A DNA stretch of 64,000 nucleotides from Pseudaeromonas paramecii (GTDB lineage Bacteria > Pseudomonadota > Gammaproteobacteria > Enterobacterales > Aeromonadaceae). The translations under genes and the position numbers were made by a program. How positions within the stretch are numbered: position 1 is the stretch's first letter; every line of letters begins with the position of its first letter. Where the stretch lies: assembly GCF_039540575.1 (NCBI RefSeq), contig NZ_BAABFC010000016.1, positions 1 to 64,000 of the forward strand. Direction: 5' to 3'. Below, piece by piece: positions 27,103-35,748 of the stretch. Below the pieces are notes generated by a model. The model was not told where the DNA came from. It saw only the letters and a program-made list of their open reading frames with translations, and made no database searches.

Positions 27103-27578
27103 GGCAGTGGCACTCGCCCCTGACCCCCATGGGGGATCATCCGCTGCCCGGCCCCTGGCTGCTCTGCCTGCTGTTGTGGTGCCGGGGCTACTGGCTGCTG
27201 TTGCTGGCCCTGGCCAGCCGGTCACAAAGCGCCGAGCTGCTCGGCCTGGTCTACCCGGATCCGGTGCAGCTCTACTGGGCATTGGGCTGGGGCACCCCGG
27301 CCCTGCTGGTCTGGCTGGCCTCGGCCTACCGGCAGCGCGCCCCCCATCCCCTGGCCCACGCCCTGTGGCGGCGCGGACGGCCCTTGTGTCTCATCAGTGC
27401 CCTGGGTGAGCTGGCTAACCTGCTGTACGGTCTCTACCTGAGTGACGGCGCCTTCAGCTGGCCGGTAGCCCTGCTGCTGCTGGCCCAGCTGACGAGCCTC
27501 GGCTATCTGTTCAAGAGCCGCCGGCTCAAGGGGCTGTTTGTGGTGACCGCCGCCGAGGCCAACCCCATCCGGCACTAG
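27099..27578 (+). CDS. DUF2919 (YfeZ-like) inner-membrane protein
   Basis: A small protein with four hydrophobic segments (WLLCLLLWCRGYWLLLLALA and others) resembling DUF2919/YfeZ, a family of unknown function. The GTG at 27099 overlaps the mfd stop; ATG at 27129 (MGDHPLPGPWLL) fits homologous N-termini about as well, giving 149 residues. Convergent with the Fe-S gene, whose stop overlaps its 3' end. Confidence 0.72.
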   Translation: MRQWHSPLTPMGDHPLPGPWLLCLLLWCRGYWLLLLALASRSQSAELLGLVYPDPVQLYWALGWGTPALLVWLASAYRQRAPHPLAHALWRRGRPLCLISALGELANLLYGLYLSDGAFSWPVALLLLAQLTSLGYLFKSRRLKGLFVVTAAEANPIRH

Positions 27579-28933
27579 TCCGCCAGCTGGCCCAGCAGCA
27601 CCTGGGCCAGCCCCAGGCTAGGCCGACCGGTGAGCATTCGGATCTGCCAGCCACAGCCAAAGCCACCGCTGATCAAATCCGACTCAGGCGCGGCGGCCAG
27701 CGCCGGCAGCAGCGCCTGGGCCGCCATCTGCCGGGACTCGGCGATGTGCTCGGCCTCCATGCCATAGGTGCCCGCCATGCCGCAGCAGGCCGCCTCGATA
27801 AACTGCAGATCCAGCTGCGGAATGAGCTTGAGCAGCCGGCGCAGCGGCTTTAGGCCCCCCACCGCCTTCTGATGACAATGGGCATGCACCAGCAGGCGGC
27901 CGGTTCTGGGCTTGAACGCCAGCTCCAGGCCGTGGGCCATCAGCTCCCGGGCCAGAAACTCTTCAAGCATCAGCGCCTGCTGCGCCGCATTCTCCAGCCC
28001 GTCGGGCAGCTGTGCTGGCTCAAACAGCTGGCGGTACTCCTCCCGCAGCATCAACAGACTGGAAGGTTCCAGCCCCACCAGGGGGCGACCCGCCGCCAGA
28101 TGCTGGGCCAGGGCCGCCAGCAGATGGCGGGCATGCCGCTGGGCCGCCGGGATGCGGCCGATGGAGAAGTCCGCCCGGCCGCTTTCATAAGGGCGACGGC
28201 GCGCATCCTGCGGCGGCAGCAGGTAGACCCGGTAGCCCAGGCGCCGCAACAGGGACAATGCCGCCTGGGCCTCGGCGGGGCGAAACAGGCCGGTCAAGGG
28301 GTCCACCCAGAGTACCAGCTCGCCACGAAGGGGTGCCGCAATCAGCGGCTCGTACCAGCCCTCGCCCTCGGTAAAGCCGGGCGTTAGCGGCAGCGGCAGC
28401 TCCGCCTCCCGCGCCAACCCCAGCAACCGCTCGCCCCAGGCCCGCAGGCGTGGCGAGCGGTTGCGCCAGGCCAGCAGCCGCGCCAGCCAGGGAAAGCGCA
28501 GCAGCCACAAGGGCCCCGCGGCCAGCAGCCAGGCCCGCAGGCTGCTGCCATGACGGGCCACTAGTTGGGCCTGATACTCGGCCTTGATGGTGGCCATGTC
28601 CACATAGGCCTCGCATTCGCGCTTGCAGCCCTTGCAGCCGATGCAGGAGTCCAAGGCTTGCGCCAGGGCGGGATCGGTGAGCCAATCCTGCTCCTGCGGC
28701 CGGTTCAATGCCTGCTTGAGCAGACGAATGCGTCCGCCCGGTGAGCGATCCGGTGCCGGCATCAGCCGGTAGCTGGGGCACATGACTCCCTTGGCGGTCA
28801 CCTGCTCGCAAACCCCGCTGCGGATGCAGACCGCCACCGCCCGGGCAAAATCGCCCCCCTGGGCCGGGATGTCGGCATAGGCGTCCCCCTGCCCCTGCTC
28901 GTGATAGGCCGACCAGTTCAATACTGTCTTCAT
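27575..28933 (-). CDS. Stand-alone (Fe-S)-binding CCG-domain oxidoreductase subunit
   Basis: 452 residues resembling the C-terminal half of YdiJ-type FAD/4Fe-4S hydroxyacid dehydrogenases or GlpC. Two ferredoxin-like cysteine groups are present: C36-x5-C42-x9-CPS (C52) and C97-x2-C100-x2-C103-x3-C107. The C-terminus has the CCG-type motifs HAHCHQKA and ACCGMAGTYG. No FAD domain precedes it and no flavoprotein gene is nearby, so the partner is elsewhere or the protein acts alone. An AGGAC element lies before the ATG at 28933. The substrate cannot be named. Confidence 0.78.
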   Translation of the reverse strand: MKTVLNWSAYHEQGQGDAYADIPAQGGDFARAVAVCIRSGVCEQVTAKGVMCPSYRLMPAPDRSPGGRIRLLKQALNRPQEQDWLTDPALAQALDSCIGCKGCKRECEAYVDMATIKAEYQAQLVARHGSSLRAWLLAAGPLWLLRFPWLARLLAWRNRSPRLRAWGERLLGLAREAELPLPLTPGFTEGEGWYEPLIAAPLRGELVLWVDPLTGLFRPAEAQAALSLLRRLGYRVYLLPPQDARRRPYESGRADFSIGRIPAAQRHARHLLAALAQHLAAGRPLVGLEPSSLLMLREEYRQLFEPAQLPDGLENAAQQALMLEEFLARELMAHGLELAFKPRTGRLLVHAHCHQKAVGGLKPLRRLLKLIPQLDLQFIEAACCGMAGTYGMEAEHIAESRQMAAQALLPALAAAPESDLISGGFGCGWQIRMLTGRPSLGLAQVLLGQLAD

Positions 28934-29030
28934 CTTGTGTCCTACTGCTGTCCTGGCTCAGGTCACATCAAGAAGGGTGCCAGCAGACAAGCGCGGTTTT
29001 GATGGGCATGGCGTGGGAAAAGACGGCAAA

Positions 29031-29053
29031 AAGGGCCCGCTGTCGGGCCCTTG
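29031..29053 (-). terminator. Terminator of the GNAT-nitrilase gene
   Basis: On the minus strand AAGGGCCCG and CGGGCCCTT form a stem with an ACAG loop, ending in TTTTT, about 45 bases after the stop at 29095. Confidence 0.8.
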
Positions 29054-29094
29054 TGTGGGACAGTGTCGCAATGCCGACAAGGCCGATTAGTCGG

Positions 29095-30678
29095 CTAGGA
29101 CTCCTCCGCCTGGTCGTTTTCTATCCACTCCACCCGATAAAGATCGTGGCGTCTGTCCTTGTAGTTGCGCACGCCACCCTGGTGACGCAGCCGCTTGAGC
29201 TTGTCCAACTCCAGATCCGTGATGAGCAGCATCTCGGTATTGGGGGTGGTCTCCGCCAGGGTGGCATCATGGGGAAAGCTGAAGTCCGACGGGGTTAGCA
29301 CCGCCGACTGGGCGTACTGGATGTTAACGTTATCGAGACGAGGCAGGTTGCCCACGCTGCCGCTCATCACCACATAGCACTCGTTCTCGATGGCCCGGGC
29401 CTGGGCGCAGTAACGCACCCGCAGGTAGCCATTCTTGGTCTCGGTCCAGAACGGGATGAACAGGATCTGCAGCCCCTGATCCATCAGCAGCCTGCCCAGC
29501 TCGGGAAACTCGCAGTCGTAACAGATGAGGATGCCTATCTTGCCGGCATCGGTATTGAACACCTGCAACCGGTGGCCACCGCGCATGTTCCACAACCTGT
29601 GCTCCGTGGGGGTGATGTGCAGCTTGTACTGGGTCTCCCAGGTACCGTCGCGGCGGAACAGGTAGGCCACATTGTACATCTCCCCCTCCTCCATCAGGGG
29701 CAGGCTGCCGGCGATGATGTTGATGTTGTAATGCACCGCCATGCGGGCGATGGCCTCGCACACCGGCGGGGTAAATTCGCTGGCCAGCAACCGCATGGCT
29801 TCGGCGGTGGGGGTATCCAGCGGAAATTGCCCCATCAGGGGCACGTTGAAAAACTCCGGCAGCAGGGCGAAGTCGGCCTGGTAGTCCGCCAGGGCATCGA
29901 TGAAGTACTCCACCTGCTGCAACAGATCGTCGAGGGACTCCACCCGGCGCATCTGCCACTGTACGGCGCCAACCCGCACGTTGGTCTTGACGCCGCCCAC
30001 CAGCGGCCGCTCCCGGGCCTGGAAGTCATAGTTGACCCACTTGAGCAGGGTGGCATAGCCCGCCGAGTCGTTATCCTCCGGCAGATAGCCGGTCATGATC
30101 TTGCTGACCTTGAAGTCATTGGACAGCTGGAAACTCAGCACGGGATCGTAGAGCTCCTTGTTGCCGACTTTTTCCAGGTACTCCTCGGGAGTCAGACTGT
30201 CGGCATATTGGTGGTAGTTGGGGATCCGACCACCAGCGATGATGGCTTTGAGGTTGAACTTGCGGCACAGCTCCTTGCGGGCATCGTACAGCCGACGCCC
30301 CAGCCGCATGCCGCGGTAATCCGGGTGGATAAACACATCCACGCCATAGAGCACATCACCGTTGGGATCATGGGTGGAGAGGGTGCAGTTGTCGGTGATC
30401 TCGGCATAGGTATGCTCATCCCCGAAGCTCTGGTAATCGACGATCATGGCCAGGGCCACCGCCACCACCCGCCCCTTGTCCTCGATGCACAGCTGGCCTT
30501 CGGGGAAGCGGGCGATCTGCTGGCGGTACTTGTCCCGGGTCAGGCGAAACAGGCCCCCCAACCCCTTGTACACCTCCTGCCAGATGGTGCGCACATCGTC
30601 AAAATCCTGAGGCCGCAGCTGGCGCAAGCGCAGCTTATGGGGGTTTTCCACGACCCCACTTTCATTTTGTCCCGTCAT
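29095..30678 (-). CDS. GNAT N-acetyltransferase-nitrilase fusion protein
   Basis: 527 residues in two parts. Residues about 15-200 form a GNAT domain with the acetyl-CoA loop DYRGMRLGRRLY. Residues about 235-510 form a carbon-nitrogen hydrolase with the complete triad E275 (LLPEFF), K352 (YKLHITPTE) and C386 (ICYDCEFPE). The fused family is widespread in proteobacteria but its substrate is not established; amide hydrolysis or transfer coupled to acetylation is a reasonable guess. Monocistronic, with a 230-base upstream gap and its own terminator. Confidence 0.9.
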   Translation of the reverse strand: MTGQNESGVVENPHKLRLRQLRPQDFDDVRTIWQEVYKGLGGLFRLTRDKYRQQIARFPEGQLCIEDKGRVVAVALAMIVDYQSFGDEHTYAEITDNCTLSTHDPNGDVLYGVDVFIHPDYRGMRLGRRLYDARKELCRKFNLKAIIAGGRIPNYHQYADSLTPEEYLEKVGNKELYDPVLSFQLSNDFKVSKIMTGYLPEDNDSAGYATLLKWVNYDFQARERPLVGGVKTNVRVGAVQWQMRRVESLDDLLQQVEYFIDALADYQADFALLPEFFNVPLMGQFPLDTPTAEAMRLLASEFTPPVCEAIARMAVHYNINIIAGSLPLMEEGEMYNVAYLFRRDGTWETQYKLHITPTEHRLWNMRGGHRLQVFNTDAGKIGILICYDCEFPELGRLLMDQGLQILFIPFWTETKNGYLRVRYCAQARAIENECYVVMSGSVGNLPRLDNVNIQYAQSAVLTPSDFSFPHDATLAETTPNTEMLLITDLELDKLKRLRHQGGVRNYKDRRHDLYRVEWIENDQAEES

Positions 30679-30851
30679 CGAGCACTCCTGTTGCCACCGG
30701 ACTCGGGTTGAGGTGGCAGTAACAGAGAGGAAACCCGAGCAGTGAACTAGCTGATTTATTTCAGAAACAAATAAGCCACCGCTAACAAGTCTAGTTGATA
30801 GCTCCCAAGACTAACGGCTCGATTGACAACATCGGCAGACCGCAGGCATGC

Positions 30852-30878
30852 AAAAGGGGCCGTCAAAGACGGCCCCTC
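30852..30878 (-). terminator. Terminator of ndh
   Basis: On the minus strand GGGGCCGTC and GACGGCCCC form a stem with a TTT loop followed by TTTT, about 35 bases after the ndh stop. Confidence 0.85.
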
Positions 30879-30911
30879 AATCTAGGTGCTCAGCGCGAGT
30901 GCGGTAGTAAA

Positions 30912-32228
30912 TCAGTGCAGCTTGAGGCGCGGGCGCAGGATGCGGTTGATCTGCCCCACCAGCATCATCAGCCCGGTCTTGATGTAACCGTGCAGCGCAA
31001 TCTGGTGCATGCGGTACAAGGAGACGTAGACGAAGCGCGCCAGGCGGCCTTCCACCATCATGGAGCCCCGCATCAGGTTGCCCATCAGGCTGCCCACTGT
31101 GCTGAAGCGGCTCATGGAGACCAGGGAACCGTAATCCACATAGCTGTAGGACTTGAGCTCACGGCCCTGCATCATGGCCAGTATGTTGGCCAGGGCGCGA
31201 TCGGCCATCTGGTGAGCAGACTGGGCACGGGGCGGCACGAACTTGCCTTCCTCGCCCATGGGACAGGCCGCCACGTCGCCGATGGCGAAGATATGATCGT
31301 CCCGGGTGGTTTGCAGCGTGGTCTTCACCACCAGCTGGTTGATGCGGTTGGTTTCCAGCCCGCCGATCTCTTTCATGAAGTCCGGTGCCTTGATGCCGGC
31401 GGCCCAGACCATGAGGTTGGCTTCGATCAGCTCGCCATCCTTGGTCTTGAGCCCCTCGGGCGTGGCTTCACTGACGAAGGTGGCGGTGCGCACATCCACC
31501 CCCAGCTGGCTCAGCTCGTGGTGGGCGGCGGCAGAGATGCGCTCCGGCAGGGCCGGCAGGATGCGCGGGCCGGCTTCCACCACCGTCACCTTGAGGCTGT
31601 CACGGGTCAGGTGCTTGTAGCCATAGGCCGCCAGCTCTTCCACCGCATTGTACAGCTCGGCGGACAGCTCCACCCCGGTGGCACCGGCGCCGACGATGGC
31701 GATCTTCACCTTCTGCTGCGGCTGGCAGGTCAGATCCCCCGGCTTGCAATCGCTGGCAAACTGCAGGAACTGGTTCATCAGCAGGCCGTGGAAGCGGAAG
31801 GCCTGATCCGGGCTGTCCAGGAAGATACAGTTGTCCCGCACGCCGGGAGTGCCGAAGTCGTTGGACACTGAGCCCAGGGCGATGACCAGGTAGTCATACT
31901 CCAGTTCACGCTCGTCCAGCACCAGCTCGCCCTTCTCGCCGTAGATGGGGGCCAGAACGATGCGCTTATCTTCCCGCTTGATGCCGGTGAGGCTGCCCAG
32001 CTGGAATTCAAAACCATGATTGCGGGCATGGGACTGGTAGCTCAGGGCATCGATGCCCGCATCCAGTGAACCGGCTGCCACCTCGTGCAACAGGGGCTTC
32101 CACAGGTGGGTGCGGTTGCGATCCACTAAGGTGATCTGGGCCTTGCCCTTCTTGCCCAGCTTGCGGCCCAGTTTGGTCGCCAGTTCCAGGCCGCCGGCGC
32201 CCCCGCCGACAACGACAATCTTGGTCAT
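30912..32228 (-). CDS. ndh: Type II NADH dehydrogenase
   Basis: Non-proton-pumping NADH:quinone oxidoreductase on the inner face of the membrane. 438 residues with two Rossmann motifs, VVGGGAGGLELA (7-18, FAD) and IVGAGATGVELSAEL (178-192, NADH), and a C-terminal amphipathic region (about 390-438) for membrane contact. It follows ycfP, as in E. coli, but a terminator separates the two genes, so ndh likely has its own promoter in the 66-base gap. Confidence 0.96.
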   Translation of the reverse strand: MTKIVVVGGGAGGLELATKLGRKLGKKGKAQITLVDRNRTHLWKPLLHEVAAGSLDAGIDALSYQSHARNHGFEFQLGSLTGIKREDKRIVLAPIYGEKGELVLDERELEYDYLVIALGSVSNDFGTPGVRDNCIFLDSPDQAFRFHGLLMNQFLQFASDCKPGDLTCQPQQKVKIAIVGAGATGVELSAELYNAVEELAAYGYKHLTRDSLKVTVVEAGPRILPALPERISAAAHHELSQLGVDVRTATFVSEATPEGLKTKDGELIEANLMVWAAGIKAPDFMKEIGGLETNRINQLVVKTTLQTTRDDHIFAIGDVAACPMGEEGKFVPPRAQSAHQMADRALANILAMMQGRELKSYSYVDYGSLVSMSRFSTVGSLMGNLMRGSMMVEGRLARFVYVSLYRMHQIALHGYIKTGLMMLVGQINRILRPRLKLH

Positions 32229-32244
32229 AACAGCTTACCTTTCA

Positions 32245-32273
32245 TCAAAAAACGAAGGGGCCAAATAGCCCCT
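32245..32273 (-). terminator. Terminator between ycfP and ndh
   Basis: On the minus strand AGGGGC and GCCCCT form a short stem with a TATTTG loop, followed by TCGTTTTTTG. Confidence 0.65.
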
Positions 32274-32294
32274 ACCAATGTGGAAATGATCGGT

Positions 32295-32834
32295 TCAGGC
32301 GAGCTTGAAGGCCTTGATGGCCTGCAGATGCGCCGAGATATTCTTGAACTTGTGAGTCTCGGTCGAATCCCAGATTATGTTGTAATAATCCTTCAGCTCC
32401 TGTTCAGTGGCGCCATTATCCACCACTTCATCGTTAACAGAAAGGATACATATGCATTTGCCGGCATTTTTTTTACGAAATTCGGTTACACATTTGGTGG
32501 CGATGTCGTCATATTCTTCCGGTCTTTCTATCTTGCCCACCATGTTGAGCTCCGGATGGAGATTGGGGTTGAACACCGCCTGCTTGATGCCGCACAAGAA
32601 GCCGATCCGCTCACTCCAGTAGCCCCCCAGGCCCACCCCGCAGATCAGTGGCTTGGGATCGTCGCTCATGGCCAGTTGCTTGTGCACTTCCTTGAGCAGG
32701 TGGCTCATATCATGTCGCGGATGTATGGTGCTGTAGTGAACAAAACGGACATCCGGATCAATGAATTGCAACTGCATGACCTTTTCGTGGTTACCCGGGC
32801 TGGTAGCATCGAATCCGTGCAAATAGATAATCAT
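32295..32834 (-). CDS. ycfP: YcfP-family esterase-like protein
   Basis: 179 residues closely matching E. coli YcfP: MIIYLHGFDATSPGNHEKV, LICGVGLGGYWSERIGFLCG and HKFKNISAHLQAIKAF. Alpha/beta-hydrolase-like fold; the nucleophile position of the usual GxSxG is GVGLGG, so esterase activity is uncertain. It lies directly before ndh in the conserved ycf order. This stretch is less GC-rich than neighbouring genes. Confidence 0.94.
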   Translation of the reverse strand: MIIYLHGFDATSPGNHEKVMQLQFIDPDVRFVHYSTIHPRHDMSHLLKEVHKQLAMSDDPKPLICGVGLGGYWSERIGFLCGIKQAVFNPNLHPELNMVGKIERPEEYDDIATKCVTEFRKKNAGKCICILSVNDEVVDNGATEQELKDYYNIIWDSTETHKFKNISAHLQAIKAFKLA

Positions 32835-32933
32835 GTGACTCCCTCATCGCGCCGTATTGTAACGACCATATCAGGTTAGCCTATCCCGACCAAGGGCCGC
32901 AGCGGGCTAAGCTTGCGGCGGATCAAACTTGCC

Positions 32934-33770
32934 TCATCGACTGGCCAGGGCGGAGAAATCGTTCGCCAAGGAGTAAAGGGTCTTGCGCAGGTATTGCCGC
33001 TGCCCCTCGTCCAGACTGGCGGAGAGCTGGCTCAAGGAGCGCACGGTACGCTGACGTTGGCTGTCCACATAGCCCTCGAAGCGGCCATTGCCGAGAAACT
33101 TGCCCTTCACCAGCAGACGGCGCAGGTAACCACTGAACTCAGGGGTGCCCCGCTTGCTCAACATCTCTTCCAGAGAAGCCAGCCAGACATCCTGATAGTC
33201 CAACCAGGTGGGATAGAGCTCCTTCTGCCAGGCGGCCCACTGGGCAATGATGGGTTGCTGGGCCGGGCCTATGTCATCAATCCAGCGCCGCAGGTTCTTT
33301 TGCAACTTGCGGGAGAAGTCCTGCTGCAGCTTCTTGCCTCCATCCTTCTCCCAGTCGCTGCGCCGTGTCACCTGCTTGGTACGTTGATCCCCCAGGTAAC
33401 GGTAGACTTGCTCATCCTGCAGGCTGGCGGCAATGCGGTTGGCATAGGGTTCCACGCCGTCAGCCAGCCGGGTGAGATCCCCTTCGAACAGGCCGAAATA
33501 GTAGTCGGTACGCGCCTCGGAGAGCGGCTCCTTGAGCTCATCCGCCAACTGACGCAGCTGCTTGGCATAAACCGGCAACTCCACCTGGCGATGCCAACTC
33601 AAGAAACGGTCCACCTCATGATCCACGATCCGCGATTGCCGACTGTTGAGCTGAAAATAGTCATCCAGCTTCCAGGCGATGGCCCAGTCCAGCCAGTGGT
33701 ACATGAGCCGCACCGAGCAGCCGCCCAGCAGCAGGCAAAGCCCACACAACAGCAGGCAGCGACGCATCAT
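32934..33770 (-). CDS. DUF6279 family lipoprotein
   Basis: A 278-residue protein with a lipoprotein signal: the N-terminal hydrophobic stretch ends in LLLGGC, with C18 the acylation site. The rest is mostly helical and charged, as in the DUF6279 family; function unknown. Its ATG overlaps the stop of the thiK-like gene (TGATG). It occupies the position where E. coli has nagZ, but it is not related to NagZ. Confidence 0.78.
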   Translation of the reverse strand: MMRRCLLLCGLCLLLGGCSVRLMYHWLDWAIAWKLDDYFQLNSRQSRIVDHEVDRFLSWHRQVELPVYAKQLRQLADELKEPLSEARTDYYFGLFEGDLTRLADGVEPYANRIAASLQDEQVYRYLGDQRTKQVTRRSDWEKDGGKKLQQDFSRKLQKNLRRWIDDIGPAQQPIIAQWAAWQKELYPTWLDYQDVWLASLEEMLSKRGTPEFSGYLRRLLVKGKFLGNGRFEGYVDSQRQRTVRSLSQLSASLDEGQRQYLRKTLYSLANDFSALASR

Positions 33771-34588
33771 CAGACCTCCGGGGTAAACAGTCGTTGGCTT
33801 TGCTGGCTCACCAGCCCAGAGAAGGTGTCATCACCAAATTTTTCCCACAATAGCTGACTCCACAGCAAAATCAGCAATCGCGCCACCGGCAACAAATTCG
33901 TCAGCCGCTCCGCCTCGACCTGGCCGCCGGCCGCCACATAGGCGCCCAGCAGCTGAGCCCCGGCAGCCGGGTCGAAATCATTTGTCACCCAGCACAACGC
34001 CAGCTCGAAGGCCGGATCCCCCAGGGCCGCATACTCCCAATCCACCAACCAGGGCAACTCGCCCAACAGATTGCCCGGATGCACATCATGGTGACACACC
34101 ACCAGGGGAACCTCGGGCAATAAGGACAGTCGATGGCGGGCCTGTTCATAACAGGGGGTGATACGGGGATCGCGACGGCACACGCGTGAAAGATAGTGCT
34201 GAAGCCGAAGACCGATATCCAGACGCAGCGCGGCCTCCGGCAAGCCGGCGGTGGGCAAGGCGTGCACACGCGCCAGCAGGCCACCCAATCCCTGAGCCAG
34301 TGATAGGGGCGACAAGTTACGCTGAGTCCAGTTGTCGTCGCCTAGCCAGTGACTGATAAACAAACCGCTGTGGGGATTGACATAATGAAGGGCTGGCGCC
34401 AGTCCGGCATCGGCCGCCAAGTGCTGCAGTCGCTGCACCTTGTAATGATCGATGCCCAAAAACTGATGGGAACCAATGGCCTGACGGACAAAAAACCGCT
34501 CGCCCTGATGGCGCATCTGATAACAGCGCGCCAAGGGGGTTTGACTCAGCAGACGGCAGTCTGCCCCGGCAAAGCGATTGGGTAACAC
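33770..34588 (-). CDS. Phosphotransferase, thiamine kinase (ThiK)-like
   Basis: 272 residues of the APH/choline-kinase fold with the catalytic block VCHHDVHPGNLL and the metal motif LVDWEYAALGDPAFEL. In E. coli the gene after lpoB is thiK, which phosphorylates thiamine for salvage; the same order here supports that reading, though substrate specificity is not visible. Start is GTG at 34588 with AGGAGA about eight bases upstream. Confidence 0.78.
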   Translation of the reverse strand: MLPNRFAGADCRLLSQTPLARCYQMRHQGERFFVRQAIGSHQFLGIDHYKVQRLQHLAADAGLAPALHYVNPHSGLFISHWLGDDNWTQRNLSPLSLAQGLGGLLARVHALPTAGLPEAALRLDIGLRLQHYLSRVCRRDPRITPCYEQARHRLSLLPEVPLVVCHHDVHPGNLLGELPWLVDWEYAALGDPAFELALCWVTNDFDPAAGAQLLGAYVAAGGQVEAERLTNLLPVARLLILLWSQLLWEKFGDDTFSGLVSQQSQRLFTPEV

Positions 34589-34611
34589 GATCAGTCTCTC
34601 CTACAACGGCA

Positions 34612-35166
34612 TCAACGAGGACTGCGATAGCCAGACCAGAGCCATTCGCCACTTTTTAAATCCATCAGCTGCATGGCCAGCCGGCCCTGAGCATCCAGAC
34701 CACCATACAGCATCCAGCGTGCCCCCGTCCGCTTGCCTAGACGTACCAAGGCGGCTGGCGTGGCGCCACCGGCCTGATGATACTCCAGCTCGCCCCCTAG
34801 GGAGGACGAGCCAGCCACCAGCGTAAAGCGACCACTCTGGGTCAGGCTGCGGACCAACTGGGCATTGAGTGCTTGGGCATCGCCCTGCTTCAGGGTCACA
34901 GGATGCAGGTATAGGCTCACGGGGCCCGCGGCGGTCTGCTGCCGGACATCGGCATCCTTGAGCAAGCCTGCCATCAGGCTCTGGGCGGCACGGGTGAGGC
35001 GGACGTCTGTGTGTCCTGAGACGGCACCGTCAGATGTGCCCCCCCCTTTGCCTTGCCCTTGGGCCGTGCCGACTTGGGCCGGCCCCGCGCCATATGGCGT
35101 AACACAGGCGGCCAGCCCGAGCGCCAACAGGCCGCTGAGCAGGCTACGCCCCCAACTCAGCCCCAT
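34612..35166 (-). CDS. lpoB: LpoB-like lipoprotein (penicillin-binding protein activator)
   Basis: The start at 35166 gives 184 residues with a lipobox LGLAAC (C21), a low-complexity Gly/Ala/Ser linker (about 25-55) and a C-terminal domain (VRLTRAAQSLMAGLLKD ... RWMLYGGLDAQGRLAMQLMDLKSGEWLWSG in part) that resembles the LpoB fold. LpoB spans from the outer membrane to activate PBP1b. Position between hinT and the thiK-like gene matches E. coli. The ATG overlaps the hinT stop by one base. Sequence similarity is weak, so the symbol rests partly on synteny. Confidence 0.7.
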   Translation of the reverse strand: MGLSWGRSLLSGLLALGLAACVTPYGAGPAQVGTAQGQGKGGGTSDGAVSGHTDVRLTRAAQSLMAGLLKDADVRQQTAAGPVSLYLHPVTLKQGDAQALNAQLVRSLTQSGRFTLVAGSSSLGGELEYHQAGGATPAALVRLGKRTGARWMLYGGLDAQGRLAMQLMDLKSGEWLWSGYRSPR

Positions 35167-35525
35167 CACACCAGGGCCTCGGCTAACAGCGGGCCCAGCG
35201 GCGCGCCGCCCAACAGATGCATATGCAGGTGAAACACCTCTTGTCCCGCATCCCGGTTGCAATTAACGATCAGGCGATATCCGGACTCATCAATGCCCAA
35301 CTCTTTGGCTATTTTATGTGCGGCGATAAACATTCGCCCCAACGCCTGTTCATCTTCTGCACAGACATCATTCACGGTCGGGATAATCTTATTCGGTACG
35401 ATGAGAATATGCTGGGGCGCTTGAGGTTGAATATCCCGGAAGGCACTGACCAGCTCATCCTGGTATAACAAGGGAGCCGGAATTTCCTGACGAATAATTT
35501 TGCTGAAAATGGTTTCACTACTCAT
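35166..35525 (-). CDS. hinT: HIT-family purine nucleoside phosphoramidase
   Basis: 119 residues with the histidine triad FHLHMHLLGG (H99, H101, H103). Hydrolyses AMP-linked phosphoramidates. First gene of the hinT-lpoB-thiK-like-DUF6279-ycfP run. Moderate GC and conserved size make the call safe. Confidence 0.96.
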   Translation of the reverse strand: MSSETIFSKIIRQEIPAPLLYQDELVSAFRDIQPQAPQHILIVPNKIIPTVNDVCAEDEQALGRMFIAAHKIAKELGIDESGYRLIVNCNRDAGQEVFHLHMHLLGGAPLGPLLAEALV

Positions 35526-35748
35526 ATGACAACCTCTTGATATCTCACCATATTCAAAGGCTTCCCATGGAGCCTCTGCCCTCGCGAGCTGGGCTTCAAG
35601 TCCGATAGAACCATTTGTGATGCAGCTCCAGCTTTATTAAAAACCGCAGCCCTTTTACTTCACAATTTGATCTTCCCGCTCCCCATCGGGGTCTCAGCAC
35701 GATACTCTCTGTGCTGCGTGGCGTTAAGTCAAACTTGGCGGGTTAACA

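Noticed and set aside
24829..27282. An 817-codon minus-strand frame opposite mfd
   Set aside because: Shadow frame of high-GC coding DNA; low-complexity His/Gln/Gly composition and no family resemblance.
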